Shown here one piece after another: positions 18,339 through 27,727 of a stretch of 64,000 bases of DNA. The notes below the pieces were generated by a model, which did not search any database, was not told the DNA's origin, and was given only the letters and a program-made list of their open reading frames with translations. The stretch spans positions 124,001 to 188,000 of the forward strand of contig JAUIES010000001.1 in assembly GCA_030429705.1 (NCBI GenBank). Reading direction: 5' to 3'. Both the position numbers and the translations under genes were made by a program. This DNA is from Phycisphaerae bacterium. Lineage in GTDB: Bacteria > Planctomycetota > Phycisphaerae > Phycisphaerales > UBA1924. Numbering within the stretch: the stretch's first letter is position 1; every line of letters begins with the position of its first letter.

Positions 18339-20858
18339 ATGTTCGACCCTAGATTCAATCGGCCTAAGACTTTCGCAGTTCTCGCAGCATCCGGGCTCGC
18401 CTGCGCATGCCCCTCGTCCGCTTTTGCTGGCGACCAGCGAAACCTCACCGCTGAGGAGAAGTCCAAGGTTCGGGACGCGATCTGGTTGTTGTGGGATGCG
18501 TGGGAAGACTGCATGGACGAGACGCTGGAAGACACCTTCAACAAGCCCGGCGATCCCGGTGAAGCGGACAATCGCATTGAGTATGAGGATATCGAAGGCC
18601 AAAACGGCGAACCCGATCGTGATGCCACCTTTGAAGATGCAATTCTGAAACTGTTCGACATGCTCGACACGGATGATCTGCAGACTGAGTGCATTCGCGG
18701 ATTCGGCTACACAAATCCCGCTGCTGGCATCGACAACGACACGGTCATTCTTGGTGAGGATTGGCTCGATCTGTACTGCAACGGAACAGATGTTGAAAAG
18801 GCCTGTGCAAAGTTGGAACTTGCAGCGACGCTTGCCAACGAAATCGTCCATGTCTTTGAAGTACCAACCGAAGATGACGCACAAGGGTGCGATGTCGAAC
18901 GCGATTCAGAGTGTGCGACTTTGAAGTTTTTCAACCCGGTTCTAGCTGCGATGGTCGACGCCGATGGCGAAGTTCACGAATCGACAGACGATATCGAGAA
19001 TGATCCTGATGCCGTCTTCGGTCTTGCTCAGTGTCTTGAGGATCTTGGTATTGACACTGCCGAAGAAATTGCCGAACTGTACGAAAAGATCGATTTCTCT
19101 CGTGACCTGAGCCAGGACCTGAAAACGAATCTGTTTGAAAACGAACTGTCGAACGGCCGAAGTTGGGCGGAGTTGTACTACGACGGAAAATACAAGAGCC
19201 CATTGCTGCTCAGAAAAGAACTGCGGAACAATGGCAACGATGTCAGGCTGACCGACCCGCGCGGCAACGCGCAAGACTACAGCCTGCCCGACGGGAAGGT
19301 TGTCATCGGATTCAATGTTTATGTCAATGACGACGGGTGCCTGGTCCTCGTCATGCACGGCTTCAACCCGACGACGCTTGAATCGTGCGTCGTGTTTCAT
19401 GTCGATGAAGACAAGAGCGGGCTGCCCGATGCGGCGGTCGCAGGCTCAGTTGATCTGCCCAATGCACTTGGGCAGTTGGAAAGCCACGATGTACGACTGA
19501 TCGCGTCTGTGCCCGAAGCCTGGAACGGCACCGGCAACGGATTGATCATGCACGACAAGCGATTCGGCAGTGTATCGCTGGTTGATTTGGACAGCGACGG
19601 TGTCGGTACAGGACTCGTGCAGCCCATCGTTGAAAATCAACCACTTTTGAGTCTTGATCAGATGATTCACTTGCACGAATGGATCCAGCCGTTCCCAGAT
19701 GTTCCGGTCGTGCAATTCATCTTCAGTTCAACACCGTATGGCATTCAGTCGCCCGAGAGTCCGGCGATGGGCGTCATCGTAAACTTCGACACGATGTTTT
19801 CTGAAGTGTTCCCGCCGGCGCCATTGGCCTCCATCAAGGTGCCAGGCACGCTGCCTGTTGGTGTCAGCCGCCGACCGCGTGATGGTGAGCCGGTTCAACT
19901 GATGGGAACCCCAGGTGACCTTGTCAATCTCATTCTCATCGGTCGCGGTCTGTTTGACCCTGTGTTTCAATTACCGATTGAACAAGATGGCTATAGCCTG
20001 CCGCAGATCCCCCCCACCACCGGACTGGCCGGTCAGTTGATTCTCGTGCAGGGATTCGGAATCAACGGCCCCGACGAAAAAATCCAGTTTCTTCCCCCGC
20101 AGGGCGCGAATATCGACTGCAAACTCATGGACCCGAACGGTGATGGTGCGATGGATCGGCTGCACCTGACTGCCAATCCGCCTCGTTTGCATATGTTCGA
20201 GGGCTTGTCGCCTGATCCACTCGACCCGGTAAAAGATTACCAGTACGAGCAGGTACTACCGTTGCCGCGCGTCGGTGGATTCGCACCCATGCCCATTCCC
20301 GATCCGTTCGGTCCGTTTGGCATCATGGGCCCCGGGTTCGACATGCCGATGGTCCCGGTGCCTTTGCCTGGGCAGCCGCCAATGTTCGTCCCAGGTCCGT
20401 TTGATCTTAACGGAGACGGCAGCGAGGGCGAGTCAATCATGATTCGCAAGCCGATGTTCATTGATCCCTTCTTCGACATCGCGCTCGTCGAAGGCCTTGG
20501 CACACCCCTTCCAATCATGCACGATCCGGTACCGCTTCCCGATCTATTCGTGCCGGACCATTTCGAACTCGTCCCGATCAATGACGACCAGTTCATGGAT
20601 ATCGTGGTTCACGACTTCAATGGCGGATCGCCCTTGTGCGTCATCAATCTGGGCAATGGCAACTTTGAAGTCACTTTCTGCCCCCCACCATGTCCGGCAG
20701 ATCTCAACAATGATGGCATTCTCGACTTCTTCGATGTTGCCAGATTCCTCCAGTGGTTCTCGGATGGTGACCCACGTGCTGACTGGAACAATGACACAAT
20801 CCTCGACTTCTTCGATGTTCTTCTGTACCTCGATGCCTTCTCAACTGGTTGTCCCTGA
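18339..20858 (+). CDS. Large secreted GC-dockerin protein with a degenerate zincin-like motif
   Basis: 839 residues from the ATG at 18339, preceded by AAGGAG. The N-terminus is a signal peptide (hydrophobic stretch ending SSAFAGD). Residues about 40-280 are acidic and helical and include LAATLANEIVHVFEVP near 170. This resembles the HExxH helix of zinc peptidases but has Asn for the first His. The middle is Pro/Asp-rich with calcium-type DxDGDG segments. The end holds two dockerin-like units (DLNNDGILDFFDV and DWNNDTILDFFDV) and stops with GCP. Function unknown; probably cell-surface or extracellular. Confidence 0.75.
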   Translation: MFDPRFNRPKTFAVLAASGLACACPSSAFAGDQRNLTAEEKSKVRDAIWLLWDAWEDCMDETLEDTFNKPGDPGEADNRIEYEDIEGQNGEPDRDATFEDAILKLFDMLDTDDLQTECIRGFGYTNPAAGIDNDTVILGEDWLDLYCNGTDVEKACAKLELAATLANEIVHVFEVPTEDDAQGCDVERDSECATLKFFNPVLAAMVDADGEVHESTDDIENDPDAVFGLAQCLEDLGIDTAEEIAELYEKIDFSRDLSQDLKTNLFENELSNGRSWAELYYDGKYKSPLLLRKELRNNGNDVRLTDPRGNAQDYSLPDGKVVIGFNVYVNDDGCLVLVMHGFNPTTLESCVVFHVDEDKSGLPDAAVAGSVDLPNALGQLESHDVRLIASVPEAWNGTGNGLIMHDKRFGSVSLVDLDSDGVGTGLVQPIVENQPLLSLDQMIHLHEWIQPFPDVPVVQFIFSSTPYGIQSPESPAMGVIVNFDTMFSEVFPPAPLASIKVPGTLPVGVSRRPRDGEPVQLMGTPGDLVNLILIGRGLFDPVFQLPIEQDGYSLPQIPPTTGLAGQLILVQGFGINGPDEKIQFLPPQGANIDCKLMDPNGDGAMDRLHLTANPPRLHMFEGLSPDPLDPVKDYQYEQVLPLPRVGGFAPMPIPDPFGPFGIMGPGFDMPMVPVPLPGQPPMFVPGPFDLNGDGSEGESIMIRKPMFIDPFFDIALVEGLGTPLPIMHDPVPLPDLFVPDHFELVPINDDQFMDIVVHDFNGGSPLCVINLGNGNFEVTFCPPPCPADLNNDGILDFFDVARFLQWFSDGDPRADWNNDTILDFFDVLLYLDAFSTGCP

Positions 20859-20943
20859 TCGGGCAATCGCGTAGGAGACATCATTCTGATACGCGTTTCC
20901 TCTGCAGCCACGCTGTGAAACACCCATCGTTCGCCCTCACATA

Positions 20944-20983
20944 AGTACCTTCTTCTCTTCTCTTCTCTCACTTCTCTCTTCTA
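20944..20983 (+). promoter_or_regulatory. Pyrimidine-rich (CTTCT) leader tract
   Basis: About 40 bases are made almost only of C and T (repeated cttctct units) and end directly before the AAGGAG ribosome-binding site of the gene at 20995. Such tracts can act as ribosomal protein S1 binding enhancers or come from slippage. Function is not established here. Confidence 0.4.
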
Positions 20984-20994
20984 AGGAGCACACC

Positions 20995-22023
20995 ATGTGC
21001 ACACGCAACACTCGAATCTCTCGCAACCGTCTCGGCCTTCTCCCGCTCGCTCTCGCAGGCTGCTCTGGTCTGGCGACCGCTGACATCACCTTTACACAGA
21101 CGGTCGATGGGTGGTCAACCAACACCTATGCCTGGGCTGCTCAGAATGAAACAGTCAACACTGCCCGTGGCTTCGACGCCATCGGAACTGTAAAGACAGT
21201 CTGGGCTCGTGTGATTCAAAAGAATGGATCAGAAGTCGGCGGCGCCGTATTCTGCACGACGATGACCAAGACTGGGGCTCACGCGTTCGGCGATAACTGG
21301 GCGCTCGCGGTTCCGGCGGGCACGCTGACCGATTCTGATTTCTGGGACTGTTCTCGGATGGGTGTTGAGATTGTCGATTGCGAAGGCGACGGCCGAATGT
21401 CGTACAACTCATCACCTTCACCTCACGGCATGCTTGCCGCAACGGACTTTGAAGGCATCGACATTGCAGAGGATCCCAACCTGCGAATGGTCCAGATCGA
21501 CCCCCTGGGTTGGGATGATCAATCGGTGCGCGACTTCGGCTTTGACTTTGCGGTGTACGCCTATCTCGACGAGTTTGGTTTTCCATTCGTTCTGAACCAT
21601 GTCGATGAAGTTGGCTTGACCTGTTTCCGTTACGACCAGGAGAATGCTTTTGGCACGGGCGAGCCATACGACCCGAACAGACTGGTCATTCTGGGGATCG
21701 ACCTTGACCCTTCTTGGGATCAGATGCCCTTCATCTCGAACGGCCTGCACTTCTTCGACTGGCAATTGCAGCCAGGTGGGGGCTGGTTGATCACAGATCA
21801 AGGAGATTTTCAGATTCTCCAGGTTCAACCGCTCTTCAACCAGTGGCAGATCCAGTGCCCTACAGATCTGACCGGCGAAGGAACGCTCGACTTCTTTGAT
21901 GTTGCCGTCTTCCTGCAGTGGTTCTCCGATGGTGATCCTCGGGCCGACTGGAACAACGATGGTGTTCACGATTTCTTCGATGTGCTTGGGTATCTTGACG
22001 ACTTCTCACAGGGATGCCCCTGA
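20995..22023 (+). CDS. Secreted GC-dockerin protein
   Basis: 342 residues with AAGGAG directly upstream and a signal peptide ending near GLATADI. No known catalytic domain is recognised in the body (residues 30-290, rich in aromatic and Asp residues). The C-terminus carries the paired module (DLTGEGTLDFFDVAVFLQWF and DWNNDGVHDFFDVLGYL) and ends GCP. It follows another GC-dockerin gene by 136 bases, and the C-terminal 60 residues of the two are closely alike. The leader before it is a long pyrimidine tract. A rho-independent terminator follows. Confidence 0.75.
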   Translation: MCTRNTRISRNRLGLLPLALAGCSGLATADITFTQTVDGWSTNTYAWAAQNETVNTARGFDAIGTVKTVWARVIQKNGSEVGGAVFCTTMTKTGAHAFGDNWALAVPAGTLTDSDFWDCSRMGVEIVDCEGDGRMSYNSSPSPHGMLAATDFEGIDIAEDPNLRMVQIDPLGWDDQSVRDFGFDFAVYAYLDEFGFPFVLNHVDEVGLTCFRYDQENAFGTGEPYDPNRLVILGIDLDPSWDQMPFISNGLHFFDWQLQPGGGWLITDQGDFQILQVQPLFNQWQIQCPTDLTGEGTLDFFDVAVFLQWFSDGDPRADWNNDGVHDFFDVLGYLDDFSQGCP

Positions 22024-22059
22024 GTCGCTCAAGACATGACCTGATCTCAACACGGGGTG

Positions 22060-22091
22060 GCCCATCAGGTGATGGGCTGCTCCGTTTTTTT
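22060..22091 (+). terminator. Intrinsic terminator after the second GC-dockerin gene
   Basis: GCCCATCA at 22060-22067 pairs with TGATGGGC at 22070-22077, with a very short loop, and is followed by TGCTCCG and a run of seven T. It lies 37 bases after the stop codon and before a convergent gene. Confidence 0.7.
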
Positions 22092-22112
22092 GGTCATTCC
22101 AAGGCTGCTTCA

Positions 22113-23486
22113 TCACGATGAGGACTTCGCAACCTCATCGACCGCCTCGACAAACGCATCGATGTCGTCAGTGGTCATGTCAGCATTGACGCAAGCAACG
22201 CGAACGACACAGCGTCCGTTCACATCGGCAAAGCCGACCATTGCCCTCTGCTGTTGTCGCAACGCTTCGCAGATGGCCTCGCTCGATTGTCCGTCAACTT
22301 CAAAACAGACTGTTACGGACTCAGGCTTGCACGAAAGCGTCCAGCCGGTTTTCATTTCAATCATGCTCGCTAGATGCGCGGCCAACGCAAACAAGTGATC
22401 GATGCGTTCAGTCATACCTTTATCACCAAGGTGCTTCCACGATGCCCAGAGTTTGAGCGCATCATTTCGTCGACCGCATTGAATTGAGCGCGTGCCGTGG
22501 TTGTACTCGTCAGCATCCGCTTGGAAGAGATAGCCTGCGGTTTCGTTAAAGTTTGCCGCCAAAACGCCAGATTCTTTGCAGAGCAGGACCGACGAGATAA
22601 GTGGAACACCCATCATTTTGTGCGGATCCCAGGTCATGGAATCTGCGTGTGTCGTCCCGGCTGCGAGACTTGCTTGATTGGGCGACATGAGGACAGAGCC
22701 ACCAAACGCACCATCAACATGTAACCAGATATTGTGCCTACTGGTCACTGATGCAACCTCTTCAAGAGGGTCAAACGCGCCTCGCACCGTCGTGCCGATC
22801 GTTGCGACCACCGCGATGGGGGTGATGCCGTTTGCCAGATCGGTTTCGACTGAACGCCTGAGTTGGCTTGGATCCATACGACCTCGTTCATCGACACCGA
22901 CCAGCCGCAGGTTCGACCGGCCGAGGCCGATCATGCCACATGCCTTGCGTATCGAGTAGTGGCAGTCTTCCGAGGCGTACACCGCCACATTGTTGGTGTC
23001 GAGCCCGTGTTCCCGTGACTGCGAAAGCGCTGTGTTTCGCGCCATGACGAGCGCTGCAAGATTCGCGAGCGAACCGCCAGGGCAAAAAATGCCCTCGCCT
23101 CGCTCAAACCCGACAAGTTCGCACATCCGTCGTGTCAAGACAGATTCGATCAACGCGTGCGGACCGGCGACTTTGAATGTGTACATGGAGGTATTCAAGA
23201 GCGACGCGAGCAGTTCGCCCGCTGCGGCCATGGATTGACGACCGCTGAAGAGTTGATTAAAGAACCGAAGCGTGCCTGTGCGCGGTGTCGCCAAGGCAAT
23301 GTGCTCGAGGTGCTTCATGACCGCTTCGCGCGACTCCCCTTCAGACGACAGGGTCAGATCGAGCGCCTCGGTCAGTTGCTCTGGACTCAGGTATGGCGCG
23401 ACCGGCTCGTGCGCTTCAGCTTCGAGCAGACGATGGGCTATTTGTACAACGCCGTCTAGAAATGTCGTATCTTTCGTGTGCAACAT
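22113..23486 (-). CDS. PLP-dependent group II amino-acid decarboxylase
   Basis: 457 residues. FCPGGSLANLAALVMAR, HYSIRKACGMIGLG, ATIGTTVRGAFDPLEE and HVDGAFGGSVLMS are conserved pyridoxal decarboxylase segments. The cofactor lysine lies in SMTWDPHKMMGVPL near 290. The family includes glutamate, cysteine-sulfinate, aspartate and diaminobutyrate decarboxylases. The PanP/GadA-like pattern would fit, but the substrate cannot be fixed. It is the last gene of the minus-strand run and is convergent with the GC-dockerin gene. Confidence 0.85.
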   Translation of the reverse strand: MLHTKDTTFLDGVVQIAHRLLEAEAHEPVAPYLSPEQLTEALDLTLSSEGESREAVMKHLEHIALATPRTGTLRFFNQLFSGRQSMAAAGELLASLLNTSMYTFKVAGPHALIESVLTRRMCELVGFERGEGIFCPGGSLANLAALVMARNTALSQSREHGLDTNNVAVYASEDCHYSIRKACGMIGLGRSNLRLVGVDERGRMDPSQLRRSVETDLANGITPIAVVATIGTTVRGAFDPLEEVASVTSRHNIWLHVDGAFGGSVLMSPNQASLAAGTTHADSMTWDPHKMMGVPLISSVLLCKESGVLAANFNETAGYLFQADADEYNHGTRSIQCGRRNDALKLWASWKHLGDKGMTERIDHLFALAAHLASMIEMKTGWTLSCKPESVTVCFEVDGQSSEAICEALRQQQRAMVGFADVNGRCVVRVACVNADMTTDDIDAFVEAVDEVAKSSS

Positions 23487-23536
23487 GATGCCGATGGTAA
23501 GACCGCCGGCGTGTAATAGGCCACGATGCCCGCGAT

Positions 23537-24697
23537 TTATGGCTTGTTATGCCACGCTTCGAGCACTTCCGCTTCCTTCTCCGGGGCGACACCCGCTCGT
23601 TCGGCTTTGGGCAGCCTTGCCCGTCGATTGACAGCCCGCTCCATCATTTCTGCATCTTCAGGTTCTTCGTTGATCCAGGCAAGCGTATCTCGGACGGTGT
23701 CCTGTAGAGGTCTAATTTTCATGCCATTGGCAAGTGCTTTTGCAACACTGACCTGCCCGAACCCGAGGTAGTCGCCCTCGGGCGGCACCCAGCAGGTCAT
23801 GTGCTGCCACGCCCCCACCTGATGCTGCTGCAGAAACGCGGCGGGAACCCAGGTGAACGATGCGTCCGATCCCGAAACCGCGCGACAGGTTTCAAGGAGA
23901 AGCCCCATGGTGCGAGAAGCGCCGGGAGAGTCGGCGTTGTAGATGCCCATGTTTTTGCGCTCGCAACTGGCGATGCAGAAATCTGCGAGGTCGCGGACAT
24001 CGATCGACTGGGTGTAGTGCTCGGGTTTGCCCGGGGCGAGCACTTCGCCGCCGCGGGAAACGCGAGCCGGCCAGTAGGTGAATCGATCAGTAGGATCGCC
24101 AGGACCCACGATGAGTCCGGGGCGGATGACACAGGTTCGTCCCGGCATGATGTCTTCGACGGCTTGTTCGACGCGTGCTTTCATTGCGCCGTAATGCTGA
24201 CCCACCTCGCGATGCGTTTTGATGGCTGCAGCGACTTCATCTTCGATCTCGGCGAGCGGTGCCGACTCGTCCATGCCAGGAGTGGCGTAGTTGGCGTAGA
24301 CGCTGATCGTGGATACCACGATGTACTGTCCGACATGATCCTTGAGCAGTTCGGCGGTGCGTGCGACGGTTTCTGGGACATAGGTAAAGGTATCGATGAC
24401 CGCATCCCACTCTCGGCCTTCGAGTGCTGAGATGTCCTCGTAACGATCGCCGACCAGTTTCTCTACATCTGGAAACAGGTGAGGATTGCTCCTGCCTCGG
24501 TTGAACAGCGTGACCTCATGCCCAGCGGCAATGGCCCGCTCGACCATGTGCGGGCCGAGGAATCCTGTACCGCCAAGGAAGAGAATGCGCAGTGGTTTCC
24601 TGGCTTTGGGTGTGATGGCGAACGCGCCACTGGCGGCAAAGGCGGCAACGGCGGCAGCAGAACTGGTCTTGACAAATTCTCGACGGGGCATGGTCAT
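23537..24697 (-). CDS. Tat-exported NAD-dependent epimerase/dehydratase (SDR) family protein
   Basis: 386 residues from the ATG at 24697 (GGAG 6 bases before). It starts with a twin-arginine signal (MPRREFVKTSSAAAVAA) and then LRILFLGGTGFLGPHMVERAI, an extended-SDR Rossmann motif. VVSTISVYANY gives the catalytic Ser/Tyr region. Export of an NAD-binding SDR is odd, but Tat transport of folded cofactor proteins allows it, and such proteins occur in planctomycetes. The upstream extension in the same frame lacks family similarity. Substrate unknown. Confidence 0.75.
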   Translation of the reverse strand: MTMPRREFVKTSSAAAVAAFAASGAFAITPKARKPLRILFLGGTGFLGPHMVERAIAAGHEVTLFNRGRSNPHLFPDVEKLVGDRYEDISALEGREWDAVIDTFTYVPETVARTAELLKDHVGQYIVVSTISVYANYATPGMDESAPLAEIEDEVAAAIKTHREVGQHYGAMKARVEQAVEDIMPGRTCVIRPGLIVGPGDPTDRFTYWPARVSRGGEVLAPGKPEHYTQSIDVRDLADFCIASCERKNMGIYNADSPGASRTMGLLLETCRAVSGSDASFTWVPAAFLQQHQVGAWQHMTCWVPPEGDYLGFGQVSVAKALANGMKIRPLQDTVRDTLAWINEEPEDAEMMERAVNRRARLPKAERAGVAPEKEAEVLEAWHNKP

Positions 24698-24927
24698 CTT
24701 GGTCTCCGAATATGGTGTGCTCGTTGAGTATAACGACAAGTCGTCGGAGGTGCGAGCGAGGTTGGACCCAGAAACGACAATCTGTCGCCAAACTCCGAGA
24801 TGTTCAGTTTTTTTTAACCAAAAACAGCAGCTATCCGGAGAACGAAGCACTTACCAAGGGGGTTCAGCATGGCGTGCGACCGTTCGACGCAGTCTCGAAG
24901 TAAAGACGACTGACGGGCTGGGTAATC

Positions 24928-25902
24928 TCAGAAATTTGGTGTCGGAGCCCGGTAGTCGTCAAAGTTAATGGACTTGAAGTATCGAATCGTGCGCTCGAGC
25001 CCTTCGCGAAGTTCGACGGTTGGCGCCCAGTTGAGTTTTTCCTTGGCCAGCGTGATATCAGGCTGACGCTGTCGTGGATCATCAGCGGGGAGCGGCAGAT
25101 GCTCGATCGGTAAATCGCCTCGGCCGGCGAGTTCGATCACGAGTTCTGCCAACTGCATGATCGTGAACTCATTCGGGTTACCGATATTCACCGGCCCGAC
25201 GAAATCATCGGGCGCTTCCATCATCCGAATGAGCCCTTCGATCATGTCATCGACAAAGCAGAACGATCGGCTTTGCGTGCCGTCGCCAAACATGGTCAGT
25301 GTGGGTTCGTGCATCGCCTGGCGAATGAAGTTACTCACGACGCGGCCATCAAACGGGTGCATGCGCGGGCCATAGGTGTTGAAAATTCGTACCACGCGAA
25401 TGTTGACACCATTGGCTCGGTGATAGTCAAAGAACAATGTTTCGGCAGCCCGCTTGCCCTCGTCATAGCACGCACGCGGACCGATCGGGTTCACATTGCC
25501 TCGGTACGATTCGGGCTGCGGGTGAATATCCGGGTCGCCATAGATTTCACTGGTGGATGCCTGGAGCACTTTTGCATGACACCGCTTGGCCATACCCAGC
25601 ACATTGATCGCACCCATGACCGATGTCTTCATGGTCTTGATTGGGTTGTACTGATAGTGACCAGGTGCTGCCGGGCACGCGAGGTTGTAGATCTGATCGA
25701 CTTCGAGCCACAGAGCGTGGGTGACATCATGACGGATGAGTTCGAAGTTGGGCAAACCAAGCAGGTGTTTGACATTTGACTTCTGGCTCGTAAAAAAATT
25801 GTCAACACAAATGACATCGTGCCCTTGCGCGACAAGTCGATCGCAAAGGTGTGAGCCGAGGAAGCCGGCGCCGCCGGTGACGAGGATTCGTTTGAGGCTC
25901 AC
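24928..25902 (-). CDS. UDP-glucuronate decarboxylase-like SDR (UDP-xylose synthase type)
   Basis: 324 residues from GTG 25902, chosen because AGGAG lies 7 bases upstream and the GTGA overlaps the hldD stop. The sequence runs [86 protein letters not shown] and [13 protein letters not shown] (YxxxK), which match UXS-type enzymes. It would convert UDP-glucuronate to UDP-xylose for surface polysaccharide. The ATG 21 bases upstream is an alternative start. Confidence 0.88.
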   Translation of the reverse strand: MSLKRILVTGGAGFLGSHLCDRLVAQGHDVICVDNFFTSQKSNVKHLLGLPNFELIRHDVTHALWLEVDQIYNLACPAAPGHYQYNPIKTMKTSVMGAINVLGMAKRCHAKVLQASTSEIYGDPDIHPQPESYRGNVNPIGPRACYDEGKRAAETLFFDYHRANGVNIRVVRIFNTYGPRMHPFDGRVVSNFIRQAMHEPTLTMFGDGTQSRSFCFVDDMIEGLIRMMEAPDDFVGPVNIGNPNEFTIMQLAELVIELAGRGDLPIEHLPLPADDPRQRQPDITLAKEKLNWAPTVELREGLERTIRYFKSINFDDYRAPTPNF

Positions 25903-26945
25903 GCGTTCGCTCCTGTTTGCCACTGCATCGGATGTTCTGCAAGGTACAACGCGTAGCGCTGCATCGATTCAACCGGGTCGTGCTGCGGCGACCACCCAAG
26001 CCCGTTCTTGGTCGCCGACATATCGGCACAAGTGAAATCCTGATAGAACCGACGAATGTGTTCGGGCATGTCGAAATACTCGATCGCGAGCGTATCAGCC
26101 TTGCCCAGAGCATCGAGGACGGCTTGGGCGACCTGATTGAATGAGGTCGTTCTCCCGAAGCCGAGATTGTAGACACCGGGAGTCGGATCTCTTCGATCGC
26201 CGAGACCGGCTGCAGCGAGCGTGCAATCGACGACATCATCAACAAAGACCTGATCGCGCTCTTGATCGCCGGGTGAAAACAGTCGTGGCTTTCCCCCCCG
26301 CAAGACCTGCCCGGCGAGTTGGAAACACATCGAAGCCATCGATCCCTTGGCTGCTTCGCACGGGCCGAAGACATTAAAATAGCGAAGCCCGACCACAGGT
26401 GGCTGCGATTCGCCGTTGCGATCGCGCTCGGCTGCGATTCGAGCGTGCTCAACTTCCATGAGCCACTTGCTGAAGCCGTACACATTGTTCGGATTGCCCG
26501 CAGCGTCAAGTGGAAAAGGAACGTGCGTTGCGGTTTGCGGCGGTGAGCCATAGGTCGCGGCGCTCGATGCGTAGACGAGCGGCACATTGAATTCGGCTGA
26601 AGCGCTCACCATGTCAGAAAAGCACTCCAAATTGTCACGAATCATCTGCTGCTCATTGGCGACGGTGGTGTCGGTGATGGCTGCGAGGTGGAAGACCGCT
26701 CGCGGATTGAGTCCTTCGATGGCGGGATGCCAGTTCAACTCGCCAACAGCGTCCGGCATGATCTCGCCGCGAAAGGGTGCGACCCCCTTGCGTTGACACG
26801 CCTCGATGAGGTTCGCGAAAGTGCCAGTGCGGAAGTCATCAACCACCATGATCTCGCAACCCGGATCACGGCGGGTGAGCTCTGCGACCAGGTTCGACCC
26901 GATGAATCCCGCCCCGCCGGTCACGATATATTTGGAAACAGCCAT
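25899..26945 (-). CDS. hldD: ADP-L-glycero-D-manno-heptose 6-epimerase-like SDR
   Basis: 348 residues. [18 protein letters not shown] binds [12 protein letters not shown] and [12 protein letters not shown] hold the catalytic Thr/Ser and YxxxK, then [51 protein letters not shown] and [13 protein letters not shown] follow. The last segment matches the YQxFTxADM region of HldD. This supports lipopolysaccharide heptose synthesis and so a Gram-negative-type outer membrane. It overlaps the following UXS-like gene by 4 bases. Confidence 0.85.
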   Translation of the reverse strand: MAVSKYIVTGGAGFIGSNLVAELTRRDPGCEIMVVDDFRTGTFANLIEACQRKGVAPFRGEIMPDAVGELNWHPAIEGLNPRAVFHLAAITDTTVANEQQMIRDNLECFSDMVSASAEFNVPLVYASSAATYGSPPQTATHVPFPLDAAGNPNNVYGFSKWLMEVEHARIAAERDRNGESQPPVVGLRYFNVFGPCEAAKGSMASMCFQLAGQVLRGGKPRLFSPGDQERDQVFVDDVVDCTLAAAGLGDRRDPTPGVYNLGFGRTTSFNQVAQAVLDALGKADTLAIEYFDMPEHIRRFYQDFTCADMSATKNGLGWSPQHDPVESMQRYALYLAEHPMQWQTGANA

Positions 26946-27004
26946 GAGAACCGATCGTAGGAATGGGACTGACCATCGTCAGACAAAAATCAAGACCAAG
27001 AAGT

Positions 27005-27697
27005 TCACGGCGCGCTATCTGGAACCGGAGGCACGATGAGCACCTGACCAAGACGAAGATCGTCCGGACTGCGCAGTCGATCACGATTCGCATCGAACAG
27101 AAAATCGACGAATCGCACGCTGCCGTACATTTTCTTCGCGATCCCCGAGAGTGTGTCGTTTGGTTGAACGGTGTACTCGACAACCTTGGGTGGTTCCGGC
27201 AGTTGCTCAGGGGTCTCCGGCCGTCCCTGCGGGTTGTCAGGGTCGAGCGGTATCTTGATGCGATCTCCCGCTCGCAATCGCTCCGGATCTTTCAGCGGAT
27301 TCGCACGCGCGATGGCCGTCCACAGACTCTTGCGACCAAACTCGCGCTCGGCGATCTTCTCAAAAGTATCGTCCTTGCGTGCCACAGCCCAGCGGAACGG
27401 AGGCGATCCGAATTCACCTTGCGTTTGTTCGTCATCGTCCGTCGACGGCCGTGATGGTTCTCCGTCATCGATCTCAGGAGATTGACTTTGCGAATCGTCG
27501 TTCGTGTGCTGACGATCGCCATCGGGTGGCATCAAAATAAGAACCGGTGGCTGCGAGCCTGTCTCTTCAAACGCGGAGTCTGCAAAGGTGACATTCGGGT
27601 TGCGATCTGACCGAGGTTGCCAGACCCAATACACCACGACCCACAACGCGACGAGCCCGGAGAGGCCCACGATGGTTCGTCGTTGGATCGGATCCAT
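27005..27697 (-). CDS. Membrane-anchored protein with two LysM-like domains
   Basis: 230 residues. One N-terminal transmembrane helix (TIVGLSGLVALWVVVYWVW) is followed by a polar, acidic linker to about 100. A LysM-like unit then covers about residues 103-160 (WAVARKDDTFEKIAEREFG...LRAGDRIKIP), and a better LysM ends the protein (YTVQPNDTLSGIAKKMYG...LRLGQVLIVPP). It probably binds peptidoglycan from the inner membrane. It lies 30 bases after secDF and 59 before hldD, so it may belong to the same transcription unit. Confidence 0.8.
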   Translation of the reverse strand: MDPIQRRTIVGLSGLVALWVVVYWVWQPRSDRNPNVTFADSAFEETGSQPPVLILMPPDGDRQHTNDDSQSQSPEIDDGEPSRPSTDDDEQTQGEFGSPPFRWAVARKDDTFEKIAEREFGRKSLWTAIARANPLKDPERLRAGDRIKIPLDPDNPQGRPETPEQLPEPPKVVEYTVQPNDTLSGIAKKMYGSVRFVDFLFDANRDRLRSPDDLRLGQVLIVPPVPDSAP

Positions 27698-27727
27698 GCC
27701 CTGCTCCCACGCCTGCTCGCTACCCGA

